Shown: positions 52,001-58,837 of the stretch, one piece after another
Numbering within the stretch: position 1 is the first letter of the stretch
Layout: every line of letters begins with the position of its first letter
Source: Sclerurus mexicanus
Lineage: Eukaryota; Chordata; Aves; Passeriformes; Furnariidae
Reading direction: 5' to 3'
DNA: 64,000 bases
Assembly: GCA_013396755.1 (NCBI GenBank)
Contig: VWZF01000296.1
Coordinates: 310,001 to 374,000, forward strand
Notes under the pieces: model-generated
What the model was told of the DNA's origin: nothing
The model's database searches: none
The model's input: the letters and a program-made list of their open reading frames with translations, nothing else
Translations under genes and position numbers: made by a program

Positions 52001-52910
52001 TAGTTGTGACAGCTGCTGCTAAGAGTGAAAACCACCACCATATTTTCTCTACCAATGTCGTATCAACAAGAAAACTGGAGATGCCTTAATAAACTCACCA
52101 TCCTCTTCAAAAATTCATGTGAAACTCTGCATCTTCTTGTTTAGTACCCACTTGAGAACAGTTCTCCAAAGTATTCAGTGTCACTGACAACATAAGGATT
52201 GGTATGGGGCTTTCGTTTTGGTATGTACTTACAGCCAATGCCCCAAAACCATAGGGAGACAATAAATCTTTGAGAAAATCTGTTTTGATACGCTAAAAAT
52301 GTCCCTTTTTTAAAATGAAGACAATCACTATCAATAAAATATTTATTTATGGGCATTCATTCAATCTTTAAGTGTTTCAGGTGCTTCAGAGGAAGAAAGA
52401 GATCATAAATTTACTGCCATGCAAACTGAAGCACAGAAACTACCAGCAAAATGCCCAAAACTATAAATCTAGGGAGCAAAAGCAACAGAAATACAATTAA
52501 TATGCTGCTCACTAACTCTACTACCTTCACCATGTGGTGCAAGCTACAAGAAAGGAAATGATGGGGGAAAGAGAAAATATAGCTGAATGCAAGGTGGGGA
52601 TAGAAAAAATAGCTACATGATCCATGTTACATATTATTGGACTGCTTCTGACCATAACATAGGATTTACAGATCTAAATGTAAAACAAAAGTTTGAAAGG
52701 AATGATGTGCAACTTTTTGCTACCACAAACAGGGGAAAGAAGAGTAGAATCTATTTTCCTTTACTTATACAGACATTCTAAGAATTTTGTAATAGCAATA
52801 GTAGCACAGTTATACAATCACCTGTATGAGCTGAGAGTGGTGAATGTGGCCGAGGCAGAGCTGGAGACTGGCTACTGCCCATCAAACTCTTCCTGTTACT
52901 TGTTCTGCAG
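896..52910 (-). CDS. MAST4: MAST4, partial gene: 14 internal coding exons (summary entry)
   Basis: Microtubule-associated Ser/Thr kinase 4, a cytoplasmic AGC-family kinase whose family has an N-terminal DUF1908, a kinase domain and a PDZ domain. Exons in gene order (minus strand): 52822-52910, 40819-40888, 36874-36952, 31238-31395, 26942-27017, 25303-25512, 22509-22610, 17748-17880, 13796-13863, 11483-11568, 3791-3999, 2932-3070, 1782-1914, 896-1061. They total 1718 bp and give one open frame of 572 whole codons (numbered 1-572 in the exon entries). Every intron has GT/AG ends and matching phases. MAST4 is preferred over MAST1-3 because the DUF1908 and linker peptides, for example RKPRESDFETIKLISNGAYG and [17 protein letters not shown], match the MAST4 sequence as I recall it. 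Both gene ends are outside the window: N-terminal exons beyond 64000; remaining C-lobe, AGC tail, PDZ and C-terminal tail before base 1. An alignment was not run. Confidence 0.93.
1062..1781 (-). other. MAST4: MAST4 intron (720 bp)
   Basis: A short intron between the activation-loop and APE exons. No repeat or conserved element recognised. Confidence 0.85.
1782..1914 (-). CDS. MAST4: MAST4 exon: DFG motif and activation segment
   Basis: A 133-bp exon giving residues 474-517: [40 protein letters not shown], then LDKQ. The first base completes Asn473. The metal-binding DFG aspartate is Asp486. The [20 protein letters not shown] stretch is the long activation loop typical of MAST kinases. Acceptor ATTTTTCAG|T, donor AAACAA|GTAAGA. 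Confidence 0.96.
1915..2931 (-). other. MAST4: MAST4 intron (1.0 kb)
   Basis: A phase-2 intron splitting the catalytic-loop Asn codon. AT-rich, with no repeat recognised. Confidence 0.85.
2932..3070 (-). CDS. MAST4: MAST4 exon: kinase catalytic loop (HRDLKPD)
   Basis: A 139-bp exon giving residues 428-472: [40 protein letters not shown], then DLKPD. The catalytic-base aspartate is in HRD (Asp468) and the loop lysine in LKP (Lys470). The Mg-binding Asn473 codon is split AA|T by the next intron. Acceptor TTCCACAG|GT, donor GACAA|[15 protein letters not shown] favours MAST2/MAST4 over MAST1/MAST3. Confidence 0.96.
3071..3790 (-). other. MAST4: MAST4 intron (720 bp)
   Basis: Intron between the hinge and catalytic-loop exons; nothing else seen in it. 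Confidence 0.85.
3791..3999 (-). CDS. MAST4: MAST4 exon: kinase N-lobe with catalytic lysine and helix C
   Basis: A 209-bp exon giving residues 358-426. It begins AVYFVRHKETRQRFAMKKIN with the ATP-anchoring lysine in AMK (Lys374). The helix-C glutamate is in AFVERDIL (Glu393), and the hinge region follows in RRHLCMVMEYVE. The first base completes Gly357 and the last starts Gly427. Acceptor CTTTTCAG|C, donor GAAG|GTAAAA. All N-lobe residues needed for activity are present, so nothing here suggests a pseudokinase. Confidence 0.96.
4000..11482 (-). other. MAST4: MAST4 intron (7.5 kb)
   Basis: Separates the two halves of the glycine-rich loop. The open frames in it are short, lack family similarity and have no splice context. 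I see scattered A- and T-runs (for example 6691-6702 and 9633-9645) but no CR1, LTR or RNA gene that I can name. Confidence 0.8.
11483..11568 (-). CDS. MAST4: MAST4 exon: start of kinase domain, glycine-rich loop
   Basis: An 86-bp exon giving residues 329-356: SSNTSLKLQRKPRESDFETI then KLISNGAYG, the final Gly357 codon being split GG|C. The kinase fold begins at about Phe345 (DFETIKLIS). The NGAYGAV nucleotide-binding loop is cut by the intron after the second glycine. Acceptor ACTTTGAAG|AGC has a weak polypyrimidine tract; donor TATGG|GTGAGT is strong. The intron that follows is 7.5 kb. Confidence 0.94.
11569..13795 (-). other. MAST4: MAST4 intron (2.2 kb)
   Basis: AT-rich intron between the acidic linker and the start of the kinase domain. 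No repeat recognised. Confidence 0.8.
13796..13863 (-). CDS. MAST4: MAST4 exon: acidic linker between DUF1908 and kinase
   Basis: A short 68-bp exon giving residues 307-328, IAQLANCDSGTAETLEVDES then VN; its first two bases complete Glu306. Acceptor TCTTTCCAG|AA. The 3' end has two overlapping donors, TCA|GTAAAT and, 6 nt further, AAT|GTAAGC. I used the second because it preserves the family's ESV-x-SSN spacing with the next exon. The linker diverges more from mammalian MAST4 (CDSGTAETLEV against YDSGTAETPET) than the flanking exons do. Confidence 0.9.
13864..17747 (-). other. MAST4: MAST4 intron (3.9 kb) with one CR1 tail
   Basis: Contains the CR1 3' fragment at 17097-17285. The remaining 3.2 kb on the gene-downstream side holds nothing I recognise. 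Confidence 0.8.
17097..17285 (-). repeat. CR1 LINE 3' fragment
   Basis: Read on the minus strand, this ends with a decayed form of the CR1 3' tail (AAGGTTGTTTCCAACTC). Inward of that it carries the CR1 segment whose plus-strand text runs GGTTGCTCAGAACCCCATCC and then CTGGCCTTGAACACTTCCAG. It is the same segment as the tail of the 27910-30806 element in opposite orientation. It runs in the MAST4 sense direction. The inner boundary fades out near 17285. Confidence 0.8.
17748..17880 (-). CDS. MAST4: MAST4 exon: EFDPEEFYYLLEAAEGHAKE
   Basis: A 133-bp exon giving residues 262-305, EFDPEEFYYLLEAAEGHAKE, then GQGIKTDIPRYIISQLGLNK and DPLE. The last base begins codon 306. Acceptor TTTCCTCTAG|GAA, donor GGAAG|GTACGT. 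This closes DUF1908, just before the variable acidic linker to the kinase domain. Confidence 0.95.
17881..22508 (-). other. MAST4: MAST4 intron (4.6 kb) with one CR1 tail
   Basis: Contains the CR1 fragment at 20474-20937. The rest, including 20940-22500 with several short unrelated open frames on both strands, has no recognisable coding or RNA feature. A short TTTTG run lies at 21307-21327. Confidence 0.8.
20474..20937 (-). repeat. CR1 LINE 3' fragment
   Basis: The left edge AGAATCATAGGATCATCAAG is the reverse complement of the CR1 3' terminus. It continues GTTGGAAGAGACCTACAAG, then ACTCCATCACCTCCCTGGGC, and ends with TTCTCTGGACACACTCCAGC. These are characteristic bird CR1 3'-end sequences and are better preserved than in the 17097 copy, suggesting a younger insertion. 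It lies in the MAST4 sense direction. Confidence 0.9.
22509..22610 (-). CDS. MAST4: MAST4 exon: AQERSESGEMAFIKQLVRKI
   Basis: A 102-bp phase-0 exon of 34 codons, residues 228-261: AQERSESGEMAFIKQLVRKI then LIVIARPARLLECL. Acceptor ATCTTTTAG|GCC, donor CTG|GTAAGG. The KILIVIARPARLLECLE peptide, completed by the next exon, is near-invariant in MAST kinases and forms the last helices of DUF1908. Confidence 0.95.
22611..25302 (-). other. MAST4: MAST4 intron (2.7 kb)
   Basis: AT-rich intron within DUF1908. No repeat recognised. Confidence 0.8.
25303..25512 (-). CDS. MAST4: MAST4 exon: helical core of DUF1908
   Basis: A 210-bp phase-0 exon of exactly 70 codons, residues 158-227. It starts ATAQMEERLQDIITNHSPEN, contains LPLADGVLSFTHHQI and ARDCLDKSHQGLITSRYFLE, and ends LDKLLQE. 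Acceptor TCTGTAG|GCC, donor CAGGAG|GTATGA. It is the second-longest exon here (the longest is 210 bp against 209 bp for the N-lobe exon) and the most conserved DUF1908 part. Alternating hydrophobic spacing suggests a helical bundle, consistent with what is known for this domain. Confidence 0.95.
25513..26941 (-). other. MAST4: MAST4 intron (1.4 kb)
   Basis: Holds the stacked inverted repeat at 26243-26284 and an AT-rich stretch around 26490-26525; otherwise unremarkable. Confidence 0.8.
26243..26284. repeat. Stacked short inverted repeats
   Basis: Three overlapping perfect inverted repeats lie within 42 bp. CTTCCTAT/ATAGGAAG is at 26243-26260 with a 2-nt spacer. ATAGGAAGAAAT/ATTTCTTCCTAT is at 26253-26284 with an 8-nt spacer. 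The 14-bp palindrome GAAGAAATTTCTTC is at 26267-26280. The arms could fold as alternative hairpins in the transcript or as a cruciform. No known element is assigned. Confidence 0.7.
26942..27017 (-). CDS. MAST4: MAST4 exon: PGRSPACCDNEIIMMNHVYK
   Basis: A 76-bp exon giving residues 133-157 (PGRSPACCDNEIIMMNHVYK then ERFPK). The first base completes Ser132 (AG|C). Acceptor CTTGCAG|C, donor CCAAAG|GTAATG. Together with the previous exon it forms the SRSLSPGRSP motif of the family. The EIIMMNHVYKERFPK segment is predicted to begin the helical part of DUF1908. Confidence 0.94.
29502..30073 (+). repeat. Direct duplication inside CR1, copy 1
   Basis: A 572-bp segment beginning AAGTTGTACAAAGC and ending GGTTGTCCAGA. 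It is repeated base for base, as far as I could compare, 573 bp downstream. A single N at 30074 separates the copies. Confidence 0.92.
30074..30074. other. Ambiguous base (N) at duplication junction
   Basis: The single N lies exactly between the two 572-bp copies. The equivalent base after copy 2 (30647) is G. Confidence 0.98.
30075..30646 (+). repeat. Direct duplication inside CR1, copy 2
   Basis: The second copy, after which the CR1 continues normally (GAAGTTGTGGATGCCCC) to its 3' end. Both copies encode the same minus-strand shadow frame of 78 aa, confirming the identity. Confidence 0.92.
31238..31395 (-). CDS. MAST4: MAST4 exon: SSCSSQEKLHQLPYQPT...RSRSLS
   Basis: A 158-bp exon giving residues 80-131. 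It starts SSCSSQEKLHQLPYQPTPDE, continues through LHFLSKHFCTTESIASDNRC and ends AMRPRSRSL with a Ser codon split AG|C. Acceptor TTCTTGTAG|TCA, donor CTCAG|GTGAGT. This is central DUF1908 sequence. The differences from the human MAST4 I recall (SDN for TEN, TTAM for NTPM) are conservative and fit a bird orthologue. Confidence 0.94.
34446..34455 (+). promoter_or_regulatory. TATA box in LTR
   Basis: TATAAAAAGG, 231-240 bp upstream of the AATAAA signal, a spacing that fits an LTR R region. Any transcript from it would run antisense to MAST4. Confidence 0.6.
34686..34691 (+). promoter_or_regulatory. Polyadenylation signal in LTR
   Basis: AATAAA followed within 15 bp by GT-rich sequence, as expected for an LTR R/U5 junction. 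Confidence 0.6.
35555..35930 (+). repeat. CR1 LINE 3' fragment
   Basis: Starts near AGATTGAGGGGAGATGTCAT, runs through GAGGTTTAGGTTGGATATTT and GGTTGGGTACTGGAACAGAC, and ends GGGTCCTTTCCAACTCAGAA. It is the same 3' region as 59100-59455 but clearly diverged from it. It includes the C-terminal reverse-transcriptase remnant, the 3' UTR and a degraded tail. Antisense to MAST4. Confidence 0.88.
36874..36952 (-). CDS. MAST4: MAST4 exon: TDGRRWSLASLPSSGYGTNT
   Basis: A 79-bp exon giving residues 54-79 (TDGRRWSLASLPSSGYGTNT then PSSTVS). The first base G completes Arg53; the exon ends on a whole codon. Acceptor CACAACAG|G, donor TCT|GTAAGT, a near-consensus donor. RRWSLASLPSSGYGTN is strongly conserved in MAST kinases. 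The RRWSLAS context resembles a basophilic-kinase/14-3-3 type phosphosite; that is inference from the motif alone. Confidence 0.94.
36953..40818 (-). other. MAST4: MAST4 intron (3.9 kb) with a GC-richer patch
   Basis: Mostly AT-rich. Between about 38560 and 39170 the sequence is clearly GC-richer, with several overlapping open frames on both strands (see that entry). Confidence 0.8.
38560..39170. other. GC-richer intronic patch with overlapping open frames
   Basis: About 600 bp with several open frames of 60-124 codons on both strands, for example 38562-38921 and 38812-39177 (+), and 38771-39145 (-). I recognise no protein family. Opposed frames over the same bases are expected when stop codons (AT-rich) are rare, so coding is not supported. 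It could be an old repeat, an unannotated transcript or a regulatory patch. Confidence 0.35.
40819..40888 (-). CDS. MAST4: MAST4 exon: start of DUF1908 (NSPQDSPRNF)
   Basis: A 70-bp exon giving residues 31-52, NSPQDSPRNFSPSASAHFSF then A-R. Its first two bases complete Gly30 and its last two begin Arg53. Acceptor CCAACAG|GA, donor CGAAG|GTAAGG. The SPRNFSP...AHFSFA.R peptide is diagnostic of the MAST family and sits at the start of DUF1908. It follows an intron of 11.9 kb, the largest one complete in the window. Confidence 0.93.
41640..41760. repeat. A/C-rich low-complexity tract
   Basis: A run almost without G or T on the plus strand, built of AAACCCC-like words (AACCCCAATAAACCCACACC and similar). 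Simple-sequence region. Confidence 0.75.
45930..46245 (-). repeat. Ancient CR1-type reverse-transcriptase relic
   Basis: The plus-strand text reads as the reverse complement of a heavily decayed CR1 RT segment. TCTGAGGACTCTACTGATAAC corresponds to the antisense of the conserved S-G-V-P-Q-G box, with upstream and downstream stretches in matching order (for example CCACATTAAAACATTTACT against the antisense of the KAFDT box). It resembles the old amniote CR1 subfamilies I recall from turtles rather than the younger bird CR1s elsewhere here. Assignment is from remembered pattern, not alignment. Confidence 0.5.
48235..48760 (+). mobile_element. LTR of an avian endogenous retrovirus-like element, interrupted by N
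   Basis: Begins near TGGGTTTCAGCTGGGATAAT and continues through TACAGTGCTATGTTTTAGAT, a CTCATGCTCTGCCAGCAAGC-like stretch, GTTGGCCAGGAGGGGCTGAT and GGTGGTGAGCGGTTGCACTG to a GGGGGTGAGGAGCTGTGTGG end. This order matches a common bird LTR I recall. In that LTR a TATA-containing stretch lies between the CATCATG and AGTTGGCC segments; here that stretch is missing and the N at 48484 sits in its place. Antisense to MAST4. No retroviral coding sequence adjoins it. Boundaries are approximate. Confidence 0.7.
48484..48484. other. Ambiguous base (N) inside LTR
   Basis: A single N between CATCATG and CAGTTGGCC, where related LTRs have a TATA-bearing stretch of about 20 bp. Confidence 0.95.
52822..52910 (-). 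CDS. MAST4: MAST4 exon: CRTSNRKSL / proline-serine segment
   Basis: This 89-bp exon gives residues 1-29, starting CRTSNRKSLMG and continuing through QSPALPRPHSPLSAHT. One base (C) completes the preceding codon, and the last base starts a Gly codon finished in the next exon. The acceptor reads TTTCCCACAG|C and the donor ACAG|GTGATT. The CRTSNRKSL motif followed by an SP-rich stretch opens the shared MAST N-terminal region; several SP sites are candidate proline-directed phosphorylation sites by family analogy only. It is the most 5' coding exon I can identify. The other possible frame from the same acceptor (LQNK) meets a stop at once, which fixes the phase. Confidence 0.9.
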
Positions 52911-55900
52911 CTGTGGGAAATAGAGAGGAAAGAAGACATTAGCATCAAAAATACAGCACGTACCACACATGGGTGTTTTCAGATTCTGCTACTGTGTTCC
53001 TTGACTTCCCAGTTTCCTATTAAAAATCAGAGCTATTGTTGGTTTTGTAGGCATGTTCAGGAAGTCTACGATCATACTGGATAATGGCAAAGGCAGTAGT
53101 TTCCAAAGAAAATGCACCATGGATACTTTTCAGGCTTGCACGTTTGTTGTTCTATGCAAAGACCAGCATTTCCCTGTAGAGTCATTTACAAAATGTTCTT
53201 CTCTCCTACAGCTTATTTCTCTCCCATACACTTTTTACAAAATATAAAAATAAAGAATATAATGTGAAACATGCTCTCAAGCTTACAATCACCAATGACT
53301 AAACCTGTTTCTGTTGCATGAACTGTAGCTCAAAATCACATGACAGAGAAAGATTTATCAATCTGAGAACAATATAATAATTATAAATCTAATTCTTGAG
53401 ATAAATTTCACATCTGTGCCTTTTGTCAATGGAACAGATGATGCCTAAGAAGATGAATGCATTTTCTTACTCATACATTTTTCATCTGCAAAGCCATTAA
53501 TTTCCCATATCACAAGATCATTAAGCGAGATAAACAGTAAATTAACACATCTATTAAACATGGGAAAGGAGGTATTTTTCTTAAATACATCATACAGTTT
53601 TTATATATTTGTTGGCAGAACTGCTTTTTTTGCCCTTTTTTCTACTATAAAGAACATTCTCACAACCATAAATCCCCAACACTCCAAACAGTCATGCAAA
53701 AGGAAAACATTATCCTGAAATCAAGAGACCTTATCTGTATATACACTGAAGTGCATATGCTAAAGTTTACAGCACTCCAATCAGAATCTTTCTGTATAGG
53801 TTTAGAAAACCCCCAAACTATTAAAATGCGGAAAACTCATACATAAAACCATTTAATGATCAAAGCAGGTTCCAATGGGAGCAGATTCAGATCACAGTTG
53901 CTGATGTCTCCAAAGATGAGTTTTGTAACTTTATGATCTCTATGTAACAGCCAGAAAGCAACACTAATTAGTTTGGTGTAAGTTGAATAAAGTCAAAAGA
54001 ATGGATGGAGTTTAGTAACAAAAGCAGCTAAGAAAAACAGATGCAAAAGTAAACAAAAGTAATACTCAAAACAAGGAAAATAAAGGGAAAAAAAGGATAG
54101 AGTATGAAAGTAATACAGAAAATACCTGCAATATGCAAAAAAGTCAAACACTAAAACTGCTCTCCCTTTGAAAAATTTTTGTGAAACAGCAGAGTGCTAT
54201 TTCCAACTCTTTAATGGGTTAATGCAAAGTTCATGTGCACAATTGCCATATTACTTATTATATTCAATTATTATTTAACCCATGAGCATATCATTACTGT
54301 AGACCTATGTAAGAAAAGAATGCACAAAATTATTGCAAGATTTACATTTAGAGTAATGGAAGAGTAGAAACTTATTTATGACATACACTGCAATTTTTAA
54401 GCCAAACAAACAGGAAGAACTTATTAAATGTGAAATTATACACAGAATCCATCTAGATTAATTCTACATTTTGAATCATGGAACTTAAGCAAATATTCCA
54501 TTAGACAAAGTTGTATTGTTTCCAACCCCCTCCAAATTTTGTCCATCTGAAGAATCATAATGAATTCTCCTCTTATCAAAGAACGGTCCAAATTCTTCTT
54601 TCTGGCTTAATATAATGCCACTGCATTTTAACCAACTTTCCTTGTATCATACCACAACAAGCCTTCCTTTATCTGATACACTTATTTTAAAAGCTTGAAT
54701 AACTGTTCCTTTGCAATTCTCCAATCTAAAATTGAACCCAGGAGAAACTTGATATTCATTACACATTCATTAAAAGACACACAGATTGCATCTATTCATG
54801 ATGATATGAAGGTATCACTACAACATCTGTGGTGCAGGCTGGGGTGAAGAGACCCCATGATGTGACTTCAAAGCAATTCTGCATGCCTGAAGTTTGGGTT
54901 CTAAAGGACCACCACATCTCCTGTCACAAGAAGGAAATACATTTTGAGCACACAAATTTTAGGTATCCTTCACAGATTTGGCTACAAGGATGATTCCCTG
55001 CCCTTATTTATCATTTGCCCTTACCTGCAGAAATGGAGACTTACCTCTTTTGCCAGAATTTCCTACGTAAATAATTCCTTTTACATTAATATTCAAACTT
55101 TACATTCTTCAGGTAAAGGTGCTGTACCTTTCATAAACCATTATCAAAGACATCTAATTCAACTTATCTTCAATTTTTGGTGGGTGTGGATTTTTAAGAA
55201 CTATTTCTGGGGAGTATGATGGCATTACTTTAAAAATCAAATCTTAAGAAAGGAGAAATCTTCCCCCCAACTGCCATTAAAAAAAATCTCTTTGCCATTT
55301 GCTCAGATGCGGCTGCAACTGTACGGAGAATTTATCTCCTATCATGCTCAAATGAAATGTTCTACTTAGAAATAAAAAATAAAAGAGATGTAGTCTACCC
55401 TATTTGTCCTACCAGGAAGGTAAGACACAACTCACTACATTAAACAACAAATTCATCCAGAGCTCTCACTGTAGGCTTTGGTTTACAGCTGTGTTTCCCA
55501 CAAAGATTTTGAAATGTTATCCACTCTGTATAATCTATGAAACACAATTCCTTCCCCAAAATACTGCTATTCTAGAAGAGGCATTTTGTGGATGAAAAAA
55601 AATAAACTTCAAGGAACCTTGAAAGATGATCTAAGCTGCCAGAACACTGCAATTGGGAGGGAAGCAGGGTGGCTCTAAGGAAGTTTACAAATATTACTTA
55701 CCGAACTGTATTTAACCTTAAAACAGCCATCTTCCATATACAAAACAATCTCAGAAGTTAAAACCATTCTGCAGACAAAATTGTTTTTCCTACATCTCTG
55801 AACATATCAAGTAACTTTCCCCTTCTATTGTCTTCATAAAACTATTCTTCTCCCATTCCAATCTGACAAGATAAACTAATTGATAAGAGGCAGCCCTGAA

Positions 55901-57674
55901 ATAATGCCTCTTTGTCTGCAGGAAAGTTGTAGCACTGAAGGAAAACTCTACAGGAACTGTAACTTGGGAAAACATAAACCTTGGTAAAGCACAGCATGCT
56001 AGCCCTCAAAATCCAAGTCTCTAAGCCTTAAATTTTGTATTGTGATCAGGTTGCACACAAAGAAGGTACTAGCAAGCCAAGCAGCAGGTAGGATGCAGGG
56101 TTTAAGAACGCTGAAAAACACAAAAAGCAACTTTTTCCAATAAGAATCAGAGCAGTGAGTACAAAGAACAGAAAATTCAGTCAGGTTTAGTAACTAAACT
56201 TCAGGGTGCACATAAAACTTGAACAGAACACAGAGTTGACATTTGTTGCCCTTTGCTTTCTTCTCTGCATCACTAACATCCCCCCTGGACTCTCCCAAAT
56301 CCCCCTCCAGACAGGTTCTGCCTTACCACCTGCTCTCCATCACTGACACTTCTGCCCACTCACACCTCTCTTCCCTGTCCTGACTTCCCACTATGTCTCA
56401 TTGCAGAGGAATTCCTCCTTCACCCAAGCTACAGTATCAGGCCCAACAGATAATTCCAAGTCACTTCTCCAGCTGCACTTCTCCAGAACAATCAACATTT
56501 CTGATGAGAAGTACTCAGGATAAAACAAGCAGAAGACACTAGAGAGATAGTGCTTTGTGCTGAACTTCTTTTATAACAAAGCAAGGGTGAACAGCTGTTG
56601 AAAAATGCAATCCAGTTGCATAAAGCTTGATTACTTTGCTCCTTAAATAGACCCAATTCTTCCCGTATCAAGCAAAAGACATTTAGGCAGAAATGAGGGG
56701 AACTGCTAGATTGAAATCAGCAAAATACAAGATACTAGTACTAGTATTGTCATTACAGCTACACTCCACAAGTTCTTGAAAACACTAAACAGAATAAAAA
56801 GTTGAAGCAGAAATGCAGCTCTTCTAGGACAGACAGTACTTCATTCAGAGCTGAAATATTATATGCAGGTTTCCTGACAGAGTAATCAAGAAATGGCAAA
56901 AATTGCTAGAGATGTGAACTGAAATGGAAGTTTATTCCTCAAAATAAGAGCTAATAGATGAGCAAATTATTGTTGGTGAAGGGTAATTGCTTTCATTTAT
57001 TAAAAAAAAAAAAGTAGGGAAAGCAGACTATATTGTCAGAGATTACCACTTGCCGTGCTTTTCATGGGAAATGTGGCATCTGCTTCAATAATTTCTAATT
57101 ATTTCATTTCAACATTCTCAATTAGTAATATTTACACTTCCAATGAAGACAGATTTGGACTGCAAGCTATTATGACAGTTCACCATCTTTCACAGGCTAT
57201 GCTGAGTACAGCACTAGTCTACAACACACCATTTTAATTTTGGTATTGGTGTAATATATAGCAGTCCAGCTGAAGGTAAAGATTAGAATGGGATTTCTTC
57301 CATTCTAAGAGAGGCTACAAATAAATAGTTTTATTTGCTAATACAAGCACAAAGAAATTAAGTTATTGCCACATCCAGAATGCAAAGACTGGGTTTTTTG
57401 ACAATGTGATGATCTACTCAACCCCTGGTCTACTAACACCTGGGATAAACCTTTCTCAGAGGGGAAAAAGAGTTCTAGGACAGGAGCTAGTGGGGCTCAT
57501 TGACAGAGCTTTAAACGAGCTTGAAACGTGGAAGAGACAAAACTAGCCTCGCCAGCCACTGATGAGCCACAGGATGGTGTGCCAAAACTTGAAGGAGCAC
57601 TCATGGGATCCCTCAATCTGCTTCACAAGGTGTTGGCTACAAAGTACCACACCTGAAATGCTTCTACACTAATG

Positions 57675-57829
57675 TACCCAGCATGAGGAAGAAACAAGAC
57701 AAGCTCAAAGCTTCGGCCCAGACCCAGAGATTTGACATCACTGGCATAAGTGATGGAGGACCATGACTGTAAGAATGATCAAAACTGAAATTGTGTGGGA
57801 TCTGCTGATCCAGCTGGATCCCTACAAAT
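57675..57829 (+). repeat. CR1 segment A (copy 1 of 2)
   Basis: 155 bp from TACCCAGCATGAGG to CCCTACAAAT, identical to 58284-58438. The sequence just downstream differs between the two copies. Confidence 0.9.
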
Positions 57830-58129
57830 ATATGGGGCCTGATGGGATTCATCCCAGAATCCTCAAAGAGCTGGCTGATGTCATCACAAAACATCTCTCA
57901 ATTATTTTTGAGCAGTCTTGGGAATAGGCAAATATTGTCCCAATTTTCAAGAAGGGCAAATGAGGAGGACCCCAGAAACTACAGGCCTGTCAGTGCCTGG
58001 TAAAGTTATGGAGAAGATTATTCTGGGAGGTATTGAAAAACACCTGAAAGAAACACAATCATCAATCACAGCCAGCACAGCTTCATGAGAGGAAAGTCCT
58101 GCTTATCAAACCTGATCTCCTTATATGAC

Positions 58130-58130
58130 N
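58130..58130. other. Ambiguous base (N) in CR1
   Basis: Single N immediately before segment C'. Confidence 0.98.
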
Positions 58131-58282
58131 TACTGAACAACAACACACTCACTGATCACAGCCAGCACAGCTTCATGTGAGCCAAGTCCTGCTTATCAAA
58201 CCTGATTTCTTCTTATGACAAGGGAACCCACTCAGCTGATCAAGGATGTACGTACAGCCTGGGGAGTGAGATGCTGGAGAGC
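58131..58282 (+). repeat. CR1 segment C' (identical to 58686-58837)
   Basis: 152 bp from TACTGAACAACAACAC to GATGCTGGAGAGC, bounded by Ns on both sides. It is repeated exactly 555 bp downstream, where it is joined to normal CR1 continuation. Confidence 0.9.
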
Positions 58283-58283
58283 N
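58283..58283. other. Ambiguous base (N) in CR1
   Basis: Single N between segments C' and A'. Confidence 0.98.
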
Positions 58284-58438
58284 TACCCAGCATGAGGAAG
58301 AAACAAGACAAGCTCAAAGCTTCGGCCCAGACCCAGAGATTTGACATCACTGGCATAAGTGATGGAGGACCATGACTGTAAGAATGATCAAAACTGAAAT
58401 TGTGTGGGATCTGCTGATCCAGCTGGATCCCTACAAAT
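58284..58438 (+). repeat. CR1 segment A' (copy 2 of 2)
   Basis: Identical to 57675-57829. It continues into RT sequence (CTACAGGGCCTGATGG) that differs from the continuation of copy 1. Confidence 0.9.
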
Positions 58439-58685
58439 CTACAGGGCCTGATGGTATTCATTCCAGAATCCTCAAAGAGCTGCTGATGTTATCACAAAAC
58501 CTCTCGATGATTTTTGAGTGGTCTTGAGAATCCAGAGAGGTTCCAGCTGACAGGAAGCTAGTGAATGTTGTCCCACTTTTCAAGAAGGGCAAGAAGGAGA
58601 ACCCTGGAGACTACAGGCCTATCAGTCTCTCTTCAGTACTTTGCAAAATCATGGAAAATATATGGGGCAAAAAGTATCTGCGAGA

Positions 58686-58837
58686 TACTGAACAACAACA
58701 CACTCACTGATCACAGCCAGCACAGCTTCATGTGAGCCAAGTCCTGCTTATCAAACCTGATTTCTTCTTATGACAAGGGAACCCACTCAGCTGATCAAGG
58801 ATGTACGTACAGCCTGGGGAGTGAGATGCTGGAGAGC
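58686..58837 (+). repeat. CR1 segment C (identical to 58131-58282)
   Basis: The copy that leads into the regular CR1 3' portion (AGTGCCATGGAAAGGGACCT). Confidence 0.9.

Larger units (their letters stand above)
40889..52821 (-). other. MAST4: MAST4 intron (11.9 kb) with LTR and ancient CR1 relic
   Basis: The largest complete intron in the window. It contains the A/C-rich tract (41640-41760), the ancient CR1 relic (about 45930-46245) and the N-interrupted LTR (about 48235-48760). I found no additional exon in the remainder. Confidence 0.78.

Noticed and set aside
57664..58461. Pair of near-identical minus-strand frames (76 and 73 aa)
   Set aside because: Antisense shadows of CR1 segments A and A'.
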